The notes under the pieces are model-generated. The model had not been told where the DNA came from. It worked only from the letters and a program-made list of their open reading frames with translations, and did not search any database. The position numbers and the translations under genes were made by a program. From assembly GCA_025356075.1 (NCBI GenBank), contig JANXUT010000008.1:1-52299 (forward strand): a stretch of DNA of 52,299 bases. Reading direction: 5' to 3'. This document shows positions 35,674-44,386 of this stretch, one piece after another; positions within the stretch are counted from its first letter, which is position 1; each line of letters starts with the position of its first letter. Source of the stretch: Pseudomonadota bacterium. Lineage in GTDB: Bacteria; Pseudomonadota; Gammaproteobacteria; Steroidobacterales; Steroidobacteraceae.

Positions 35674-36386
35674 TGAAAATGATGATCCTCGCGCCGAGGA
35701 GGCGCGACCTGTCGCACGCTGAGTTTCGCCGCTACGTGACGGAAGTCCACGGGCCGCTTGTGCAGAGCGTGCCGGAGGTCGCGCGGGTGATCCGGCGCTA
35801 CCACTACAATTTCCCGATCCATGGCGCTACCGACACCGCCTTCCACCACCCCTCGGCGAGCCACCTCGACATCGTGACCCAGGGCTGGTTCGACAGCCGT
35901 GCCGCGCAGCTCGAGAACATGCGCGAGCCCCGCTACCTCGAAATCGTGCGGCCAGACGAGGCGCGCTTCGCGGATACGGCGAACGCGGTCATGCACTACA
36001 CCGCGGAGCACAGCGTCGTCGAGGGTCCTGCCACAGGCATCAAGGTGTTCTATTTCCGTCGACGCCGCGCCGGGCTGTCACGCGCCGAGTTCCAGATGCA
36101 GTGGAAGGCGCGCGCGCCCGAGGTATTGGGCTCGAATCCCGCCTTCGGGCGGGTCGCGTCGAGGTACGTGCAAAACCACACGCTGCCGGAGTCCGATCAC
36201 CCCGGCGGGAGCTCGGATAAATTCTTCGATGTCATCGATGAATTGTTCATTCATGCACCCGGGGCGCTCGCGGCACTTGGCGATGACCGTGGCGCGATCG
36301 CGCGGATGGCCGCGTGCGAAGGCGAATTGCTGGATGCGAGCCGCACGCGCGCGCTCGTGACCGAGACGATCGTCAACATACGCTGA
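35670..36386 (+). CDS. Tandem EthD-domain protein
   Basis: 238 aa with two ferredoxin-like alpha/beta-barrel (EthD) repeats. Repeat one (about 1-110) has LSHAEFRRYVTEVHGPLV, and repeat two (about 120-238) has LSRAEFQMQWKARAPEVL, both the usual sheet-helix signature with a conserved aromatic and Pro. EthD was found with ether-degrading monooxygenase systems and related proteins occur in aromatic or polyketide pathways as small enzymes or accessory proteins. It is translationally coupled to tetR (4-bp overlap). Confidence 0.8.
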   Translation: MMKMMILAPRRRDLSHAEFRRYVTEVHGPLVQSVPEVARVIRRYHYNFPIHGATDTAFHHPSASHLDIVTQGWFDSRAAQLENMREPRYLEIVRPDEARFADTANAVMHYTAEHSVVEGPATGIKVFYFRRRRAGLSRAEFQMQWKARAPEVLGSNPAFGRVASRYVQNHTLPESDHPGGSSDKFFDVIDELFIHAPGALAALGDDRGAIARMAACEGELLDASRTRALVTETIVNIR

Positions 36387-36488
36387 TCCGACGCGCCACG
36401 CGTCCGTCGGCGGGAGCGAGGGCTCGACATGCGCTCCTCGAGGCAGCCGGCCGGCCGAGTTCGTGCCGGCTATCCTCGCCACGCCGTC

Positions 36489-37088
36489 TCACGGCGACTG
36501 ACGCCGGCGCCCGAAGCCCGGCCACAGGCGGCGCCAGACGACCACCGCGCCGCGGTCGCCCGCGTGCGCGCTCACCCGCATGCCGACGTGACGAGCCACC
36601 GCCAGCATCGCGGCGTTGTCCGCCAGCACGAAACCCTCGATTCGCGTGTAGCCGAGCGCCGGCGCCTGGTCGATCATCTCGCGCAACAGCACCCGGCCGA
36701 TGCCGCGTCCCTGCCAGGCGTCGACCACGGTCAGCGCAAACTCGCAGGTGGAGCGTCGCGCGGTCCCGACCAAGCGCGCCCCGCCGAGGATCTCGGTGCC
36801 CCGCGCGTGGCGCAGAAACGCGACTACGACGGCACAGCGCCGGTCCCGGGAGTGCCGTGCGAGCACGCGCACGGAGTCGGCGGGGAGCGAACGGGTGGCG
36901 CCCATGAACCGCAGGTAGCGGGAGCGCTCCGACAGGCGCCCGAAAAAATCGTCCGCGCCCTTGAGGTCCGCCGCCACCAACGGCCTGAGGTAGAGGCGCG
37001 TGCCGTCCGGCAGCTGGCGGTGGCAGCCGAGCCTGAGCCGCCACGCCGGCAGCGAGGGTGTCCGGACGTGGAGGAGCGAGGGTTTCAC
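36489..37088 (-). CDS. GNAT-family N-acetyltransferase
   Basis: 199 aa from a GTG start. The acetyl-CoA loop is QGRGIGRVLL (Q/RxxGxG/A motif), preceded by the CEFALTVVDAW strand and followed by RIEGFVLADNAAMLAVARHVGM, a complete GNAT core. The N-terminal LPDGTRLYLRPLVAADLKGADDFF is shared with GNAT domains found in acyl-CoA synthetase/protein acetyltransferase (Pat-like) proteins, so a protein-lysine target is possible. It lies 51 bp after hemN on the same strand and is convergent with ethD. Confidence 0.8.
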   Translation of the reverse strand: MKPSLLHVRTPSLPAWRLRLGCHRQLPDGTRLYLRPLVAADLKGADDFFGRLSERSRYLRFMGATRSLPADSVRVLARHSRDRRCAVVVAFLRHARGTEILGGARLVGTARRSTCEFALTVVDAWQGRGIGRVLLREMIDQAPALGYTRIEGFVLADNAAMLAVARHVGMRVSAHAGDRGAVVVWRRLWPGFGRRRQSP

Positions 37089-37139
37089 CTCGCGCGGAGC
37101 GCGCGAAGCAAGGAACGGCAGCGGTCCGACGATCGGTCG

Positions 37140-38540
37140 TCAGACCGCGCTTGAAAAGCGGGGTGGGGCACTCGGGGACTCCGGGGCTGCGAGATACTCA
37201 TCAAAGATCATCGCGACGCTGCGCATCAGCAGTCGGCCGCGCGGCGTCACCTTGAGCGTGCGCCCACCCAAGGTGGCAAGTCCATCGTCGATGAGCGGGG
37301 CGAGGGCCGCGAGCTCGGCCGCGAAGTGATGTTCGAAGTCGACCCCGTGGGCTCGGTCGATCGCGGCGAAATCGACGCCCGACTCGCACATGAGCGCGTG
37401 GATTACCTCGCGCCGCAGCGCGTCCTCCCGGCCCAGCCGCAGCCCGCGTTCGGTCGCGAGCCGGCCGGCATCGAGCGCTCGATAGTAGCCGTCGAGCGTT
37501 TTGGCGTTCTGCGAGTAGATTTCGCCGATCTTCGAGATGGAACTCACGCCGAGGCCGACGAGGTCGCATTCCGCGCGAGTTGAGTAGCCCTGGAAGTTCC
37601 GGTGCAGTCGGCCGTCGCGCCCGGCGCGCACCAATTCATCGTCGGGCAAGGCGAAGTGGTCCATGCCGATGTAGACGTAGCCGGCTTCCGTCAGGCGCTC
37701 GACCGTGAGGCCGAGGAGCGCGAGCTTGTCGGCGGCGGAGGGCAGCTGCTCGCGCTTGACCTGCCGCTGCGGCTTGAACAGGTGCGGCAGATGGGCGTAC
37801 GAATAGACCGCCAGTCGGTCCGGGCGAACCGTCAGGATGAGTTCGAGCGTCCGCTCGAAGCTCGCGAGGGTCTGCATGGGCAAGCCGTAGATGAGATCGA
37901 CGCTGACCGACTGGATGCCTGCGCGCCGCGCCGCATCGATGAGCCCAAGCGTGTGCTCGGGGGACTGCACCCGGTTGACCGCCAGCTGGACCTGCGCGTC
38001 GAAGTCCTGGACGCCGAGGCTCACGCGATTGAAGCCGAGCGAGGCGAGCGCCGCAACGCCGGCGTCGTCCACCGTGCGCGGATCGATTTCGATCGAAAAC
38101 TCCCGTTCAGCGCCGTCGAGGAGCGAAAAGTGCCGACCCAGCGTCGCGAGGAGCTGGCCGAGCTCGGCGGTCGAGAGGAAGGTCGGAGTACCGCCCCCGA
38201 GGTGCAGCTGCTCAACCGGGCGGCTGCGGCTGAAGGCGGCCCCGGCGAGCTCGATTTCCCGGCTGAGCCGCTCGAGATAGGGCCCCGATTTACGCACGTC
38301 GCGCGTGATGACCTTGTTGCAGCCACAGTAGAAGCACGGGCTCGCGCAGAAAGGCACGTGGACGTAGATGGACAGCGGCTTTGGTGGCGTCGCGGCGTTG
38401 CTGTCATGGGCCGCCGCGATGAAGTCCTCGGGGCCGAATGACGGCCGAAATTGCAGCGCGGTCGGGTAGGACGTGTACCTCGGTCCCGGCCGGTCGTAGC
38501 GGCGAATCAGGTCCGGATCGAACACAGCGGTCGAGTTCAT
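37140..38540 (-). CDS. hemN: Oxygen-independent coproporphyrinogen III oxidase
   Basis: 466 aa from ATG 38540 (a second ATG two codons upstream is equally possible). Radical-SAM enzyme that decarboxylates coproporphyrinogen III under low oxygen. The iron-sulfur motif C-x3-C-x2-C lies in VPFCASPCFYCGCNK (Cys65, 69 and 72), and GPRYTSYPTALQFRP at the N-terminus is diagnostic of true HemN rather than HemW. GGGTPTFLS and the HemN C-terminal domain are present. Its place beside fixLJ and the cbb3 operon fits heme supply for microaerobic respiration. Confidence 0.95.
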   Translation of the reverse strand: MNSTAVFDPDLIRRYDRPGPRYTSYPTALQFRPSFGPEDFIAAAHDSNAATPPKPLSIYVHVPFCASPCFYCGCNKVITRDVRKSGPYLERLSREIELAGAAFSRSRPVEQLHLGGGTPTFLSTAELGQLLATLGRHFSLLDGAEREFSIEIDPRTVDDAGVAALASLGFNRVSLGVQDFDAQVQLAVNRVQSPEHTLGLIDAARRAGIQSVSVDLIYGLPMQTLASFERTLELILTVRPDRLAVYSYAHLPHLFKPQRQVKREQLPSAADKLALLGLTVERLTEAGYVYIGMDHFALPDDELVRAGRDGRLHRNFQGYSTRAECDLVGLGVSSISKIGEIYSQNAKTLDGYYRALDAGRLATERGLRLGREDALRREVIHALMCESGVDFAAIDRAHGVDFEHHFAAELAALAPLIDDGLATLGGRTLKVTPRGRLLMRSVAMIFDEYLAAPESPSAPPRFSSAV

Positions 38541-38655
38541 GGGCATCCGCCGCGGCCAACGAGCCGCTGTCCGAGGAGGGTAGTGGCCTCGGCCGCCCGG
38601 CGACAGCGGGCAACTACGGATGCCGCGGTGATTTCGGTGCCGGGCACAGGCTGCC

Positions 38656-39528
38656 CTAGGGGCTTGGTGCCGCGTCGGCCGCGGGCGGCGCTGGCTGCGT
38701 CAACACGACGTCTCCAGCCGCCGTCCCGAGAACTCGTCCGGCGAGGCTCGACAGCACGGGCTGCCGGCCCGGCGGCGGCTTGCCGAGTACGACGAGGTCG
38801 TAGTCGTGTGCGGCGATGAACTCGGTGAGTACGTCGGCCGGAGCGTCGCGCACGCATCGCATTCGTCCGCGCGAAGTGGGCCGCGCGGTCCGGTAGTGCC
38901 GCTGCGCGTCGAGGAGCGCATCGGCTTCCGCTACCGCCGTCGGCGCGGGACCGGTCACGAGGAGATCGAGCTGCGCCCCACACCCGGCCGCCAGCGTCTC
39001 GCCCATGTCGGCGGTCGTGGGCTCGAGCCATCGCTCGCCGGCCTCCCGCGGCGGGATGACGGCGGCGAATCGCGGGATCGGGCGCCACGGTCTGCCGCGC
39101 GTGAGGAGGAGCGGCGCCGCGCACATCGCCACCGCCGACCACTCGGCCGCGCCGCGCGCACGCGTGTCGCGGCGGCTCGCTTCGGCGGCCTTGACGATCA
39201 GGTCGATGCGCGTGCGCCTGAGCTTGGCGGCGACACCCTCCTGCAGCGACAAGTCACAGACGGCCTCGGTCGCGATGGCGATGTCCGGCGCCACGATGGT
39301 CTTTCGGAGCGCCTGCAGGTAGTCACGGCCCTCGGCGACGCAGTTTGCGTGCGTGCGCGCCAGGGCGGCCGCGTCGTCCGGTCGGAAGGCCCCGTAACGC
39401 TCTGTATCACATAGAAATAACTCGAGGCGCGCGTGGAAGTGCCGCGCGACGAGCAGCGCTTTGTTCAGCCCCTCGTGGACTCGATCGCCGCGCTCGACCA
39501 GCAGGAGGATGCACGACAGCGGCTTCAT
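38656..39528 (-). CDS. Tandem universal stress protein
   Basis: 290 aa from ATG 39528 (MKPLSCILLLVERGD), the point where the first Usp domain begins; in-frame starts up to 39576 are possible. Two Usp domains are present, the second ending DYDLVVLGKPPPGRQPVL and VVLTQPA with a degenerate nucleotide loop. It is divergent from fixL with only 79 bp between, and hemN lies downstream on its strand after a 115-bp gap. Stress proteins of this kind are often in oxygen-limitation regulons. Confidence 0.8.
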   Translation of the reverse strand: MKPLSCILLLVERGDRVHEGLNKALLVARHFHARLELFLCDTERYGAFRPDDAAALARTHANCVAEGRDYLQALRKTIVAPDIAIATEAVCDLSLQEGVAAKLRRTRIDLIVKAAEASRRDTRARGAAEWSAVAMCAAPLLLTRGRPWRPIPRFAAVIPPREAGERWLEPTTADMGETLAAGCGAQLDLLVTGPAPTAVAEADALLDAQRHYRTARPTSRGRMRCVRDAPADVLTEFIAAHDYDLVVLGKPPPGRQPVLSSLAGRVLGTAAGDVVLTQPAPPAADAAPSP

Positions 39529-39607
39529 TTGGACGCTATGCTCGGGCGCGGCGCGGGCCGGCGCCATGCGATTCATCGCCTACGGGATTGCGCCAAGTAC
39601 GTATTGC

Positions 39608-41119
39608 ATGCCACGACCCGACACCCCATCGTTCGAGTTTCAGGCGCTCCTCGACGCGGCCGTCGATGCGGTCATCCTGATCGACAACCACGGCGTCATG
39701 GAGGTGTTCAACCACTCGGCGGAGCTCCTGTTCGGCTACACGCCCGAGGAGACGCTCGGCCAGAACGTCAGCATGCTGATGACCGGGCGCGACCGGCATC
39801 ATCACGACGGCTACCTCGAGCGGTATATCCGCACCGGCGTCGCCCACATCATCGGCGTCGGTCGCGACGTGCGGGCGCGCCGCAAGGACGGTCACGAGTT
39901 CCCCGCCTTCCTCTCCGTCGGGCGCATCGCAGGGTCGGAGCCGCCGCGCTTCGTCGGCTTCATCCAGGACATGACGCTACGCCACCAGGCGCTCGCGGCC
40001 GCGCAGCGCGAGCGCGACCGTGCCAGCCACTACCTCGAGGCGGCGCAGACGATCCTGGTCGCGCTCGACCTCGACCATCGCGTGACGCTGATCAATCGCA
40101 CCGGCAGCGAAGTGCTCGGCCGTGACGAGCAGTCGCTGCGCGGCCGCGACTGGCTCCAGTCGGTGGTCGTGCCGGCGCAGCGCGCCCGGGTGGCCGGGGA
40201 GCTCGAGGGCCTGGTCGGCTCCGAGCAGCGCCGTCCCCTGCACAGCGAGTATTCGGTGCTGAACCACGACGGGGCCGAGCGGCTGATCGCGTGGCGGTGT
40301 GTCGTCCTCGAGGGCACGGAGGACGGCCCGGTCGGCATCCTGTGCTCGGGCGAGGACGTGACCGATGCCCGGCGGGCGGAATTGGCGGCCCGCGAGTCGA
40401 GCGAGCAAATGATGCACGTCTCGCGACTCGCGACGATGGGCGAGATGGCGACCGGGATCTCGCACGAGCTCAACCAGCCGCTCACCGCCATTGCTAACTA
40501 CGCCCATGCCGGTAGCCGGCTGCTGGCACAGTCCGAGCCCGACCTCGCCGATGTGCGCGAGGCGCTCGAGCAGATTGCGGCGCAGGCGCTTCGCGCCGGC
40601 GAAATCATCCGACGACTGCGCAGCCTCGTGAAGAACCGCATCACGAAGCGCGAGCCCGCCAGCATCAACGACGTCATCGAGGAACTCGGTCCCATCGTGC
40701 GCGCCGATGCCCGCGCCAACGATGTCCGCGTCGTGCTCGACCTCGCACCGGACCTTCCCATCGTCAGCGTCGACAGCGTCCAGATCCAGCAAGTGCTGCT
40801 CAACTTGCTGCGCAACTCCATCGACGCGCTCGCAGCGATACCGGCCGGACAGCGGGAAATTCTCGTCAGCAGCCTCAGGAACGACGTCGGCGACATCGTC
40901 GTGGCCGTCGCCGACACCGGACCCGGCGTCGTGCCGGAAGTGCTCGAGCGACTGTTCATGCCGTTCGTCACGAGCCGCGCGGAAGGCACGGGGCTCGGGC
41001 TTGCGATCAGCCGGACGATCGTGGAAGCTCACAAGGGACGGTTGGACTACGAGCCGCGCGCCGGCGGCGGCGCGAGGTTCGTCGTTACCCTGCCGAGCGA
41101 ACCGGAGCCATCTGCATGA
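39608..41119 (+). CDS. fixL: Oxygen-sensing PAS histidine kinase, FixL-type
   Basis: 503 aa from ATG 39608; the frame is open upstream but no ribosome site decides. It has no membrane segment. The first PAS (about 8-125) matches the FixL heme domain: in RHHHDGYLERYI the His66 matches the proximal heme ligand of FixL, and Arg86 in HIIGVGR lies exactly 20 residues on, matching the Arg that senses oxygen. A second PAS (about 140-255) precedes the kinase: H-box His286 in GISHELNQPLTAI, then N, G1 (DTGPGV) and G2 (GTGLGLAISRTIVEAHKG) boxes. It overlaps fixJ by 4 bp, so the pair is co-translated. Confidence 0.92.
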   Translation: MPRPDTPSFEFQALLDAAVDAVILIDNHGVMEVFNHSAELLFGYTPEETLGQNVSMLMTGRDRHHHDGYLERYIRTGVAHIIGVGRDVRARRKDGHEFPAFLSVGRIAGSEPPRFVGFIQDMTLRHQALAAAQRERDRASHYLEAAQTILVALDLDHRVTLINRTGSEVLGRDEQSLRGRDWLQSVVVPAQRARVAGELEGLVGSEQRRPLHSEYSVLNHDGAERLIAWRCVVLEGTEDGPVGILCSGEDVTDARRAELAARESSEQMMHVSRLATMGEMATGISHELNQPLTAIANYAHAGSRLLAQSEPDLADVREALEQIAAQALRAGEIIRRLRSLVKNRITKREPASINDVIEELGPIVRADARANDVRVVLDLAPDLPIVSVDSVQIQQVLLNLLRNSIDALAAIPAGQREILVSSLRNDVGDIVVAVADTGPGVVPEVLERLFMPFVTSRAEGTGLGLAISRTIVEAHKGRLDYEPRAGGGARFVVTLPSEPEPSA

Positions 41120-41733
41120 AGCCGCTAACGGCGACGGTGTTCGTTGTCGATGATGACGAAGCGGTGCGCAGCTCGCTGCGCCTCCTGCTCAAGTCCGTCG
41201 GCCTGCCCGTCTCGTTGCACGCCTCGGCCCAGGAGTTCCTCGCGAGCTACGACCCGGCGCAGCCCGGCTGCCTCGTCCTCGATATCCGCATGCCCGGCAT
41301 GAGCGGGCTCGAGCTGCAGCGGCACTTGAGCCTGCGCGGCGCCATCATCCCGATCGTGTTCGTCACGGGCCACGGAGACGTGCCGATGGCGGTCGAGGCG
41401 ATGCAGTACGGCGCCTTCGACTTCCTGCAGAAGCCGTTTCGAGACCAGGACCTGATCGACCGGGTGCAGCGCGCCTTCGAGAAGGACGCCTCGACCCGGC
41501 GCGACCTCGGCGAGATCGGCCGCATCCAGGCGCGCCTCGCCTCGCTCACCGCGCGCGAGCGCGAAGTGCTCGTACTCGTGACGAGCGGCAAGGCCAACAA
41601 GGTCGTCGCCGCCGAGCTCAAGGTGAGCCCGCGGACGGTGGAGATCCACCGCGCACGCGTCATGGAGAAGATGGAGACCCAGTCGCTCGCGCAGCTGGTG
41701 CGGATGGTCATGGAAGTCGAGCGCCACCGCTAG
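41116..41733 (+). CDS. fixJ: FixJ-type response regulator
   Basis: 205 aa. The receiver domain has the acid pocket VDDDEA, phospho-acceptor Asp56 in LVLDIRMPGMSG, the Thr in FVTGHGDVPMAV and Lys106 in FLQKPF. A linker leads to a LuxR-type helix-turn-helix: LTAREREVLVLVTSGKANK and VSPRTVEIHRARVMEKM. It is the partner of the adjacent FixL. In rhizobia FixJ~P activates fixK, which drives cco genes. No fixK or fnr gene is seen in this window, so it may act on the cco operon directly or through a distant regulator. Confidence 0.92.
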   Translation: MKPLTATVFVVDDDEAVRSSLRLLLKSVGLPVSLHASAQEFLASYDPAQPGCLVLDIRMPGMSGLELQRHLSLRGAIIPIVFVTGHGDVPMAVEAMQYGAFDFLQKPFRDQDLIDRVQRAFEKDASTRRDLGEIGRIQARLASLTAREREVLVLVTSGKANKVVAAELKVSPRTVEIHRARVMEKMETQSLAQLVRMVMEVERHR

Positions 41734-41830
41734 CCGAAGGCTCCCCACCGTAAGCAAAGCTACGGATGCGCGGCTTGAATCGCCCGCGCAGACTCGAACC
41801 CTCGCCGCTTCCGCCACGAGGAGCCAGCAG

Positions 41831-42805
41831 ATGGGTACCGGCCGGAAGGTTCACAAGATCCTCGTCGCGATCAAGGAACTGCGCGCGACGCCCTTTCTCG
41901 ACAAGGCAGCGCACGTCGCGCTCGCGCGCAGCGCCGAGCTCGTGATGTTCCACGATCTCGCGACGCCCGTGTTCATCGACGGGCTCGCGCCCGGTGTCGG
42001 CCCGCGCGCCGCGCTCAGGAACGGGCGGCAGTCGGCGCTCGCACGGCTCGAGACGCTCGCGGCACCCTGGCGCGCCCGCGGCCTCAAGGTGTCGACCGCC
42101 GCGGAATGGGATTTCCCACCGCACGAGGCGATCGTGCGCGAGGCGCTTCGGGTCGACGCCGACCTGATAGTCGTGCAGGGGCGGGGCCGTCATCGCTTCC
42201 CGGCGCTCCTTGGCTACACCGACTGGAGCTTGCTGCGCGACAGCCCGATTCCGGTGCTGCTCGTCAAGAACTTCAAGCCCTACCGCCGGCCCCGGGTGCT
42301 CGCCGCGGTCGACCCGGTGCACAGCTACTCGAAGCCCTCCGATCTTGATTCGGTCATCCTCAGCGAGGCCGAAGGCCTGGCCCGCTCGTTCGGAACCGCG
42401 CCGCACGTCATGCATTCCTACCTGCGGCCGCCGGCGCTCGCGCTCCAGGACGTTGCGGCGGTCGTGATCGAGACCATCGACAAGCAGGTTCGCCGCGACG
42501 CGCGCAAGGCGTTTGCGGAGCTCTTGCATGGCACCTCGGTCACGCCGTCGCGGCGCCACCTCGTGGAGGCCAACCCGGTCGATGCGATCATCCGCACGCA
42601 GCGTCAAATCGGCGCGGCGGTCGTCGTCATGGGGGCCGTATCGCGTCGCGGACTCAAGCGGGTGTTCATCGGCAACACCGCCGAGCGGCTGCTCGATGAA
42701 CTCACCTGCGACCTTCTCGTCGTGAAGCCAGCCAAGTTCGCGGCCGGCATTGGCCGCGCGCGGCGCGGCGCGAACCTGGTCACCGTGTCCTCGTTCGCGG
42801 CGTAG
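41831..42805 (+). CDS. Tandem universal stress protein, UspE-like
   Basis: 324 aa from ATG 41831 with GAGGAG upstream. Two Usp domains are seen. The second ends with MGAVSRRGLKRVFIGNTAERLL and LLVVKPAKF, in which G-x2-G-x9-GNTAE is the adenine-nucleotide loop of the UspE type. Length is near E. coli UspE (about 316). The first domain has a similar LGYTDWSLL stretch without the full loop. It follows fixJ by 97 bp on the same strand and is convergent with pduL. Confidence 0.85.
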   Translation: MGTGRKVHKILVAIKELRATPFLDKAAHVALARSAELVMFHDLATPVFIDGLAPGVGPRAALRNGRQSALARLETLAAPWRARGLKVSTAAEWDFPPHEAIVREALRVDADLIVVQGRGRHRFPALLGYTDWSLLRDSPIPVLLVKNFKPYRRPRVLAAVDPVHSYSKPSDLDSVILSEAEGLARSFGTAPHVMHSYLRPPALALQDVAAVVIETIDKQVRRDARKAFAELLHGTSVTPSRRHLVEANPVDAIIRTQRQIGAAVVVMGAVSRRGLKRVFIGNTAERLLDELTCDLLVVKPAKFAAGIGRARRGANLVTVSSFAA

Positions 42806-42847
42806 GCGGGCGAGTGGCGCGGGACGCGCGATGCCCCGCCCGGGCCC

Positions 42848-43480
42848 TCAGGGTCCTTTCGGGCGGGCGGTGCGTCTCAACTGCGCGCGCACGATGACCG
42901 GCGTCATCAGGCGAACCGTGTCGCCGTCGTGAAGCCCCGCGGCATTGCCCTCGTCGGTGTCGAGATGAAACTCGAGCCGGTAGTCGCCTGAGACACGCAC
43001 GACGACGTCGCCGAAGACGAGGTCGCGTCCGCGGCTGTCGACCGCGACCTCTACGATCTCACGGTCGTGCACGCCCAGGCGGCGGGCATCGTCCGGCGTC
43101 ATGTGGATGTGTCGCTTGGCGAGCACGACGCCGTGGTCGAGCGTGATCGTGCCAATCGGACCGATCAGGTTCACCCCCGGGGTCCCGGCCAGCTGGCCCG
43201 AGGCGCGTACCGGAGCCTCGAGCCCGAGCCTTAGCGCGTCGCTGCGCGACACCTCGACCTGGTCCTCGGTGCGCGGCGGACCGACGACGCGCACGTGCGG
43301 GATCTCGCCGCGGGGCCCGACCAGCGTGACCGTCTCGACGGCCGCGAACTGGCCGGGCTGCTCGAGCGGGGACTCAACGCCCAGGACGTGGCCCGGCCCG
43401 AACAGGCGCTCGACGTTCGCCATCGTCAGGTGAACGTGTCGCGCGGAGATCGCGACCGGTAGAACCGCCTCGAGGGTCAC
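42848..43480 (-). CDS. pduL: PduL-type phosphate propanoyltransferase / phosphotransacylase
   Basis: 210 aa from GTG 43480, two bases after the stop of the TauE-like gene. Two similar beta-barrel halves carry the zinc His motifs SARHVHLT and AKRHIHMTP, and the HLDTDEGNAAGL block near the C-terminus is a PduL hallmark. It interconverts acyl-CoA and acyl-phosphate. No microcompartment targeting N-terminus or shell genes are present, so it would work as a free enzyme, perhaps making acetyl-phosphate at low oxygen. No acetate kinase gene is in the window. It is the last gene of the cco operon by strand and spacing. Confidence 0.88.
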   Translation of the reverse strand: MTLEAVLPVAISARHVHLTMANVERLFGPGHVLGVESPLEQPGQFAAVETVTLVGPRGEIPHVRVVGPPRTEDQVEVSRSDALRLGLEAPVRASGQLAGTPGVNLIGPIGTITLDHGVVLAKRHIHMTPDDARRLGVHDREIVEVAVDSRGRDLVFGDVVVRVSGDYRLEFHLDTDEGNAAGLHDGDTVRLMTPVIVRAQLRRTARPKGP

Positions 43481-43482
43481 GC

Positions 43483-44256
43483 CTACGGCCCGCCCCGATC
43501 GGCATCCGGCCGCGAGTCGAGGTGCGAGGTCGCGAGCGGTGCGGCGATGGAGGCGGGGTGCATGTGCGAACGATGCGCCAATCCACCGAGCGCCGTCCAG
43601 AGCGCGCAGCCGAGCACTAGCGCGCCCGCGACCGCCCGCATCCGGATCGGCGACAGTGCCGGAACGAGACGAGCGGCGCCGAGCGTCAGGCCGATCAAGG
43701 CAGGTGCCGTCGCCAGCCCGAACAGTGCCATCGCGGCGGCGGCGAGCAGCGGGCGCCCGGGCGCGGCCGCAACCGCCAGCATCGAGTAGAGGAGGCCGCA
43801 CGGCATCAGGCCCCAGAGGACCCCGAGCGCGCCGTGCCGCCAGAATCCCTGCACGCGCACGAGCACGCTCCAGAGCGGCGCGGCGCGGCGAAAGAGCCGC
43901 GCGCCCAGCCGCTCAAGGCCGAGGACATCGCGATTCGAGAGGATGCGTGCGGCGAGGGCGACCATCAGGCCCGCCGCGAGCCAGCGGCCCGCCAGCTCAA
44001 GCCCGGCGGGCAAGGTTGCCGACACACGGCCGGCCACCGCCGCGAGCGCGGCGCCGAGCATCGCGTAGCTAAGGATCCGCGCCCCATAGAAGAGCGAAGC
44101 CGCCACGAGCGGCCGCGGCGCGGGCCGGTGGCTTGCCGTCCCGAGGCTCGCGATGCCGCCGCACATCGCGATGCAATGCACGCTGCCGGCAACTCCGGCG
44201 GCCGCGGCCACGCCGAGCAGCACCGTCGCCTCACTCACGGCCGCCCCGTTCGTCAT
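43483..44256 (-). CDS. TauE/SafE-like membrane protein of cbb3 operon (COG2836 type)
   Basis: 257 aa from ATG 44256, overlapping ccoS by 26 bp. About six hydrophobic segments are seen. The first carries HCIAMCGGIASLG, the HCxxMCGG motif of the DsbD-like/COG2836 family commonly linked to ccoGHIS loci and proposed to help copper handling or redox balance. WGLMPCGLLYSMLA is the matching motif in the second half. The role in cbb3 assembly is inferred from this recurrent placement. Confidence 0.82.
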   Translation of the reverse strand: MTNGAAVSEATVLLGVAAAAGVAGSVHCIAMCGGIASLGTASHRPAPRPLVAASLFYGARILSYAMLGAALAAVAGRVSATLPAGLELAGRWLAAGLMVALAARILSNRDVLGLERLGARLFRRAAPLWSVLVRVQGFWRHGALGVLWGLMPCGLLYSMLAVAAAPGRPLLAAAAMALFGLATAPALIGLTLGAARLVPALSPIRMRAVAGALVLGCALWTALGGLAHRSHMHPASIAAPLATSHLDSRPDADRGGP

Positions 44257-44386
44257 CGCGAAGCACCGACCAGCCCGGTGAGTCGAGGTCGTCGAATTGC
44301 CCGGAACCAACCGCCCAGAAAAGCGCCCACACCGCGAGCACGGTCAGTACGAGACCGAGCGGGATCAGCACGAAGATGATGGTCAT
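44231..44386 (-). CDS. ccoS: cbb3 oxidase maturation protein CcoS
   Basis: 51-aa single-span membrane protein. MTIIFVLIPLGLVLTVLAVWALFWAVGSGQFDDLD (first and last parts: MTIIFVLIPL, GQFDDLDSPGW) has the FWAVxSGQFDDLDSPGW signature of CcoS. It is needed for insertion of heme and copper into CcoN in relatives. It overlaps ccoI by 4 bp and the TauE-like gene by 26 bp. Confidence 0.9.
   Translation of the reverse strand: MTIIFVLIPLGLVLTVLAVWALFWAVGSGQFDDLDSPGWSVLRDDERGGRE

Noticed and set aside
39977-41032. 351-codon minus-strand frame opposite fixL
   Set aside because: Antisense to a kinase with intact H, N and G boxes; composition is that of a shadow frame.
42804-42850. GC-rich hairpin between the UspE-like gene and pduL as a terminator
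   Set aside because: Short GGCGGG/CCCGCC arms with a loop of over 20 nt and no T tract; expected by chance in this composition.
42848-43480. Bacterial microcompartment locus suggested by pduL
   Set aside because: No shell-protein genes, no diol or ethanolamine enzymes and no encapsulation peptide nearby.
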